Of a DNA stretch of 43,805 nt, positions 39,410-43,805 are shown piece by piece (the first letter of the stretch is position 1; every line of letters begins with the position of its first letter). The notes below the pieces were generated by a model, which was given only the letters and a program-made list of their open reading frames with translations, was not told where the DNA came from and searched no databases. The stretch is from Pseudomonadales bacterium (GTDB lineage: Bacteria > Pseudomonadota > Gammaproteobacteria > Pseudomonadales > Pseudohongiellaceae): the NCBI GenBank assembly GCA_023257855.1, contig JALRBG010000239.1, positions 1-43,805 of the forward strand, given 5' to 3'. The translations under genes and the position numbers were made by a program.

Positions 39410-40081
39410 TTAGTTAGAACTAAACGACTGTATCGTACCTGTATCATCAACTTGTATCGTAACCATTTTGTATGCTCTTAAAGATTCAATACTGTAGGCC
39501 GCTGATGCAGCTGTTGTTGCTACTGATGCTACTTGTACTGCAGAAATAGCTCCTGCTGCTGCTCCTAAACCAGTTGCTGCACCTGCAACAGCAACGGCAG
39601 CACCGAGCATGCTTCGCTTTTTCTGGTTGGTCCATACGTAGAAGGTGTATGTTTTATTTTCGCCAGTATTTGGGTCCAAATAACTACTGACAGTTTGATT
39701 TTCGATTGGGCCAAGTAACATTGATGCGAATTCATATGGCATTCCGGGAGATAGATTGCCAAGCAAAAAATTGGCTATATGCTCCTGAGTATATCTCCCT
39801 TCATAGGTCTGAGTTGATTTCAAGCACTCTGAGAAGTCAGAAAACGATTGAACTACTTCAAGTGACGCATTATCTATGCTGAACTTTGGCCACGATTTAT
39901 TTACGTCTCTAAATTCAGTTGCCTTCTTCCCATTTTTTGCAGTGAGGGCAGTACACGCGGGCACCTGACCTTGTTTTGTCTGGTAAGGTGTTCCTAAGAA
40001 TACTTACCCATCTGCAGAGTAGGATAGGCTTGAATAATTCATCATGAACAAAGTAATCAAAGTTAAATATGAAATTCGCAT
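39410..40081 (-). pseudogene. secreted protein of unknown function interrupted by an in-frame TAA
   Basis: Minus-strand frame: AGGAG...ATG MRISYLTLITLFMMNYSSLSYSADG*VFLGTPYQTKQGQVPACTALTAKNGKK..., same frame throughout; TAA at 40004-40006. Confidence 0.7.
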
Positions 40082-40625
40082 AATAGATCTCCTAAATACA
40101 TTTCAAATTCTTAGCTACGATATTTTTAACCATATGGATCAAGGATCAAAACATACAAATTTTAGAATCACGTATGTCACGACGGTGAAAGGATATGACA
40201 GTTATAATTCCTAAAAGTAAGAAGGATCCAGAAAGATTTAGACAGGAAAAAATTATTTATGTTATTGATATATATCAATAAATTATAGTTTCATATGCTT
40301 TTGTAAGAAAGAGTGAGCATTCGTACGCTACTTGATCTAGATTGCTCCTACAGGGCAATACAGAGCCTCTCAGGGGTATTCTGGAACCTTATTTCGGGCG
40401 GGGCGGGGTATAGGTATATAGCTGCGGGTGGTTGTTGTTAGAACTAGGAACTGTTAATTAAATTGGGGCGGTTGCTGTACCTGTTTCTTAACTCACCTTG
40501 TAATATCCGGGGTCCATCCTAGACAGCAGGGAAGAATGGAAGGTGCATGACTGCAGGTCTGTTGTAAGAAGAGAGAAGATGCTAGGCCTAGGCTTGAAAT
40601 AATATGAATCCGTCTATCAAGAAAG

Positions 40626-40730
40626 GTGCTAAATTTAGCAACCGGCAATTCATGCGAGTATGCCTTTGATGGCGAATATGATGAACCTAATTTATGCCCA
40701 ATTGGAACAGATACAACTGATTGTCTCTAG
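40626..40730 (+). pseudogene. remnant of a Cys-rich 'SCxYAxDGExDEPxLCxxGTDTxDC' module
   Basis: Reads VLNLATGNSCEYAFDGEYDEPNLCPIGTDTTDCL* with no upstream ORF or good start. Confidence 0.5.
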
Positions 40731-40733
40731 TTT

Positions 40734-41555
40734 ATGAGTCTTTTACAGAATTTGCTGTTTTTAATCCTTATTCAAGTTTTATCTTGTACCCTCTCAATCT
40801 CTGCTTTTAGTCAGCCACTTTCACCGCCCTGCGGATATGAAAACGTAGTAAGTAATAAATATATCGACGGCAGATACTTTGAAAAAGGGATTTATGTAGT
40901 AAATGCATTTGGTATCTCTTGCACAGAAATCTTAGGAAATGATGGTCTATTTTCATTATTCCTGAGCCTACCTGATAACTCGCCATTACCAACACCTTGG
41001 ATATCGCTTTCTGAAGCAGTAGGTGAACCAAAATTTTCGGCTGGTACTGGAATAGGATTTAGAGTGCAGAAGGTTTCAGAACTTATCTTTTCTTTAGGTG
41101 TACTACAAAACCGGTTGAAAGATACTATTTCCACAGACGCTCAAGCATCTAATGCAATAATAACTGTAGGCGCCTCTTCGGATGGAGGTGAAACTACTAA
41201 AGTCAAATTTACATCGGATGAAAATGTAATAATAACGGCTAAGATTTATCCTGATGCTAAATATGTTGGCCAAGAGGGTGAGCTTTATATTGTGATGCGA
41301 ACTACTGAGAATGGCAAAAAATTTTATCAAGCCTTAAACGAAGATGGTATATGGGAGTTCTGGAATACTAGCCTCAAATCTTTGAATGCCGCTAAATATG
41401 TGAATGCACTAAAGAATGCGGAAGAGATAGCGATTTATTCTGGCCGCATGACTGTGGGCCAGCGACTTATATATATTGGTTACTCACTTTTCACTAATGA
41501 TAAGCCTGTCATAACAACAAATCTGACGCCCTATAAGATAGAGGTGTATCAGTAA
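40734..41555 (+). CDS. secreted protein of unknown function sharing a C-terminal domain with 41917..43805
   Basis: Signal peptide MSLLQNLLFLILIQVLSCTLSISAFSQ; C-terminal VGQEGELYIVMRTTENGKKFYQALNEDGIWEFWN...VGQRLIYIGYSL. Confidence 0.7.
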   Translation: MSLLQNLLFLILIQVLSCTLSISAFSQPLSPPCGYENVVSNKYIDGRYFEKGIYVVNAFGISCTEILGNDGLFSLFLSLPDNSPLPTPWISLSEAVGEPKFSAGTGIGFRVQKVSELIFSLGVLQNRLKDTISTDAQASNAIITVGASSDGGETTKVKFTSDENVIITAKIYPDAKYVGQEGELYIVMRTTENGKKFYQALNEDGIWEFWNTSLKSLNAAKYVNALKNAEEIAIYSGRMTVGQRLIYIGYSLFTNDKPVITTNLTPYKIEVYQ

Positions 41556-41916
41556 TTCTCTAAATAATCTTATTCTAGATTACAACGCCCTAATAGATGC
41601 CGCTGAGTATCTTTGGCATTTGTGAAACATAACCCACTTAATATTGTCAGAAGAAATTCTTTTGTATCTGGGCAGGTACAGAAACTGTGTGACGCTAACA
41701 GCCCCTCCCGCCCCCTAATTGAGACCCCGGCTAGGTCTAAGAATCACTCAGAGACGTCAATCTTAAAGGGAGAGAGGCTTGTTGTTATGACAGGCTTATC
41801 ATTAATGAATAACGAGTAACCGACATGCATCAACCGCTCCGGACTGTTATCGTGCCCGAGTCATAGGGATATAAATAAAAGCTGAGAATTCCTATATTGA
41901 TATCTACAGCTGATAG

Positions 41917-43805
41917 CTAGCCTCCCTTAACAGTTAAGGTATAAGGTTTTAAGCTAACATGGATTTTTGGTTTTCCATCTTTTTCATATAGTGAATATCC
42001 TACGTAAACGAGCCTTTCACCCTCACTAAGCTCACCTGAGAAAACCAAAACTTCTTCAGCATCAGATAAAGCTGCAACGTATCGTGCAGCAGGCAAAGAT
42101 TTCAAGCTTGCGTTCCAAGTTTCCCAGTAACCATCCTCATTAAGCGCTAGAAAAACTTTCTTGCCATTTTCTATTACGCGGACTACAACATATATCTCTC
42201 CCTCTTTACCAACATCTAGCGGATCCGGTATGACCTTTGCGACTAGATCAATGAAATCAGAAGTAGTGAATGATTTATCATTATTTTGTTCTCCGTTACC
42301 TGCTACACCGATAGCTATTGAAGTCTTTGAAGATTTTCCATCAGTAGTTATCGTAACACCCTGTGCCTCAGAAATTACTTCAGGAATCTTATCTTTTTCT
42401 CCACTATAGTGCCTAACTGTGTTTGATAACTTTGAGCAATAAGCATCGCTACAAGCTTCTAGTTTAAGGTAGTAATAGGTCTCCAAATTTGGTGGGAAAA
42501 ATGTATATGAAATATCTTCACCATCTGCTTCTGTAAATTTCTCTGCTATAACACAAAGATCAATGATGTTATCCATGCAGTTATACAGGTTGTAGCTATA
42601 ACCCTTAACAGTTGGCCAGCTTAAGAGAATACTGGAATCTTCCTTATTAGGCTGCCCTTTGAGAGCGGGAGTTTTTATTTCATTTTGTTTAATGGCCTCT
42701 TCAAGGCTTTGGGAAATAGTTACTAGAATTATACGTTCGTATTTTTCCTCTAACTTGTTTTGGATAATAACTTTGTATTCGTAAATTCCTGCTTGAATAT
42801 TGTTAATAGAATATTTATATGCCAGCGAAACACTATCGTTTAAATTCACGCTTTCTATCAACTTCTTATCCCAATAGAGTTTGACAGATGATAATCCGAT
42901 AGAATCCTCGGCATATAATGCTAGATTAATATTGTAACTACTATTTATTTGGCCTGAAAAGAGTTCAACATTACCATGCACTAGAGAAGAGGTGACTTCA
43001 AAAACATCTTCAGTTGATGCAGCTGATAAGAACAAAATCTGAGCCGATTGAACAATAAATCTAAGAGTTTGAGATGATGCCCCCCCTTTATCATCAATAA
43101 CTTTTAGTGTTATTTCATTCTCTCCTTCCGGAAATCTTAACTCTGCCTCCTTTTCTCTGGAGATTACTCTTCCTCCTACTGTCCAAATGGTCTTGACTAT
43201 AGACCCATCCTCATCTTGAGAGGCTGAAAAAAACTTAATTAATTCACCAGCCTTCTTATCAGTATCTGAATAGGACTTTAGAGCATTTTCAATTATTGCT
43301 TTTGGTAATAAGTTATTCTCACTAGAGCTTGTATCTAATGCTATGGGAGCAAGCACATTTATTTTTTCACTAACGCAAGCTTTCAATTCAGACTGCACGT
43401 CCTCTACACAAAACGAGATATTACTCTTACCGTCCGGAAGTTTAATTTTGATTTCAGTTCCGACACCTATTTTTCTATTATTGGAATAGAAAATGTATTG
43501 AATACGATCTGAGATACCCTCAACACTGCTAACATCAAGATCAATTTCCCCCTTCGCAGTAATTATTTCGCCAATGACCTCATCTGTATCCATAATTTCA
43601 TAGCTATCATCAGGCAATTTATTCAAAGATTTCGCTATAATTTCTATCCCAAGCGCAGCTTCTATCTTGCTGCGGATATCCTCAGGAGATTCTCCAGAAT
43701 CTTTATTTTCCTCTTTGACACAGCCTGTCTGATCTGAATTGGGCACAGATCCAGCCGGACAACTTAGTGGAGGTGGAGTCTGGGTATCACCAGCGTCTTT
43801 ATTTT
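41917..43805 (-). CDS. large Ig/PKD-like repeat protein, 5' end outside the window
   Basis: Frame stays open from 43746 to the window end (NKDAGDTQTPPPLSCPAGSVPNSDQTGC...); PKD-like LRFPEGENEITLKVIDDKGGASSQTLRFIV; C-terminal VGKEGEIYVVVRVIENGKKVFLALNEDGYWETWN. Confidence 0.75.
   Translation of the reverse strand, partial: NKDAGDTQTPPPLSCPAGSVPNSDQTGCVKEENKDSGESPEDIRSKIEAALGIEIIAKSLNKLPDDSYEIMDTDEVIGEIITAKGEIDLDVSSVEGISDRIQYIFYSNNRKIGVGTEIKIKLPDGKSNISFCVEDVQSELKACVSEKINVLAPIALDTSSSENNLLPKAIIENALKSYSDTDKKAGELIKFFSASQDEDGSIVKTIWTVGGRVISREKEAELRFPEGENEITLKVIDDKGGASSQTLRFIVQSAQILFLSAASTEDVFEVTSSLVHGNVELFSGQINSSYNINLALYAEDSIGLSSVKLYWDKKLIESVNLNDSVSLAYKYSINNIQAGIYEYKVIIQNKLEEKYERIILVTISQSLEEAIKQNEIKTPALKGQPNKEDSSILLSWPTVKGYSYNLYNCMDNIIDLCVIAEKFTEADGEDISYTFFPPNLETYYYLKLEACSDAYCSKLSNTVRHYSGEKDKIPEVISEAQGVTITTDGKSSKTSIAIGVAGNGEQNNDKSFTTSDFIDLVAKVIPDPLDVGKEGEIYVVVRVIENGKKVFLALNEDGYWETWNASLKSLPAARYVAALSDAEEVLVFSGELSEGERLVYVGYSLYEKDGKPKIHVSLKPYTLTVKGG

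Noticed and set aside
39411-40450. 10-nt direct repeat GTTAGAACTA, considered as integron attC-like sites
   Set aside because: Too short; lacks the paired R/L boxes and cassette arrangement.
41613-41819. 68-aa ORF in the island
   Set aside because: No RBS or domain; lies between two convergent genes in low-coding-density DNA.

Overview
The window is a GC-rich, probably gammaproteobacterial core segment (about 1-37.16 kb) joined to an AT-rich accessory segment (about 37.25-43.8 kb). The core holds: a glutathionylspermidine synthetase/amidase; a deacetylase/glycosyltransferase/sulfotransferase cluster; a CPA2 antiporter divergent from oadGAB (Na+-pumping oxaloacetate decarboxylase); a dense set of periplasmic oxidation genes (three different quinoproteins, c-type cytochromes, a GMC oxidoreductase with a Tat-signal small subunit, a YncE-like propeller, two 'PDFxGVW' paralogues, a DUF6152-like protein); an AvtA-like aminotransferase; an MFS transporter; a protein with the full vanadium-haloperoxidase signature; xthA; and a DegP/HtrA-like pseudoprotease. 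The junction is a degenerate tRNA-Arg(CCT)-like sequence with an intact 3' part. This fits an attachment-site remnant of an integrated island that continues past the window end. The island encodes mostly secreted or membrane proteins without obvious homologues: an EF-hand/poly-Asp protein, three tiny membrane proteins in one operon, a secreted protein interrupted by a stop codon, and two convergent proteins sharing a C-terminal domain. The best leads are the tRNA/island junction, the island protein set, the putative lanthanide-type quinoprotein operon, the CX3CH heme motif, the pseudoprotease, and the repeat that builds a signal peptide. No BLAST, HMM or structure search was run; product names come from motif recognition.
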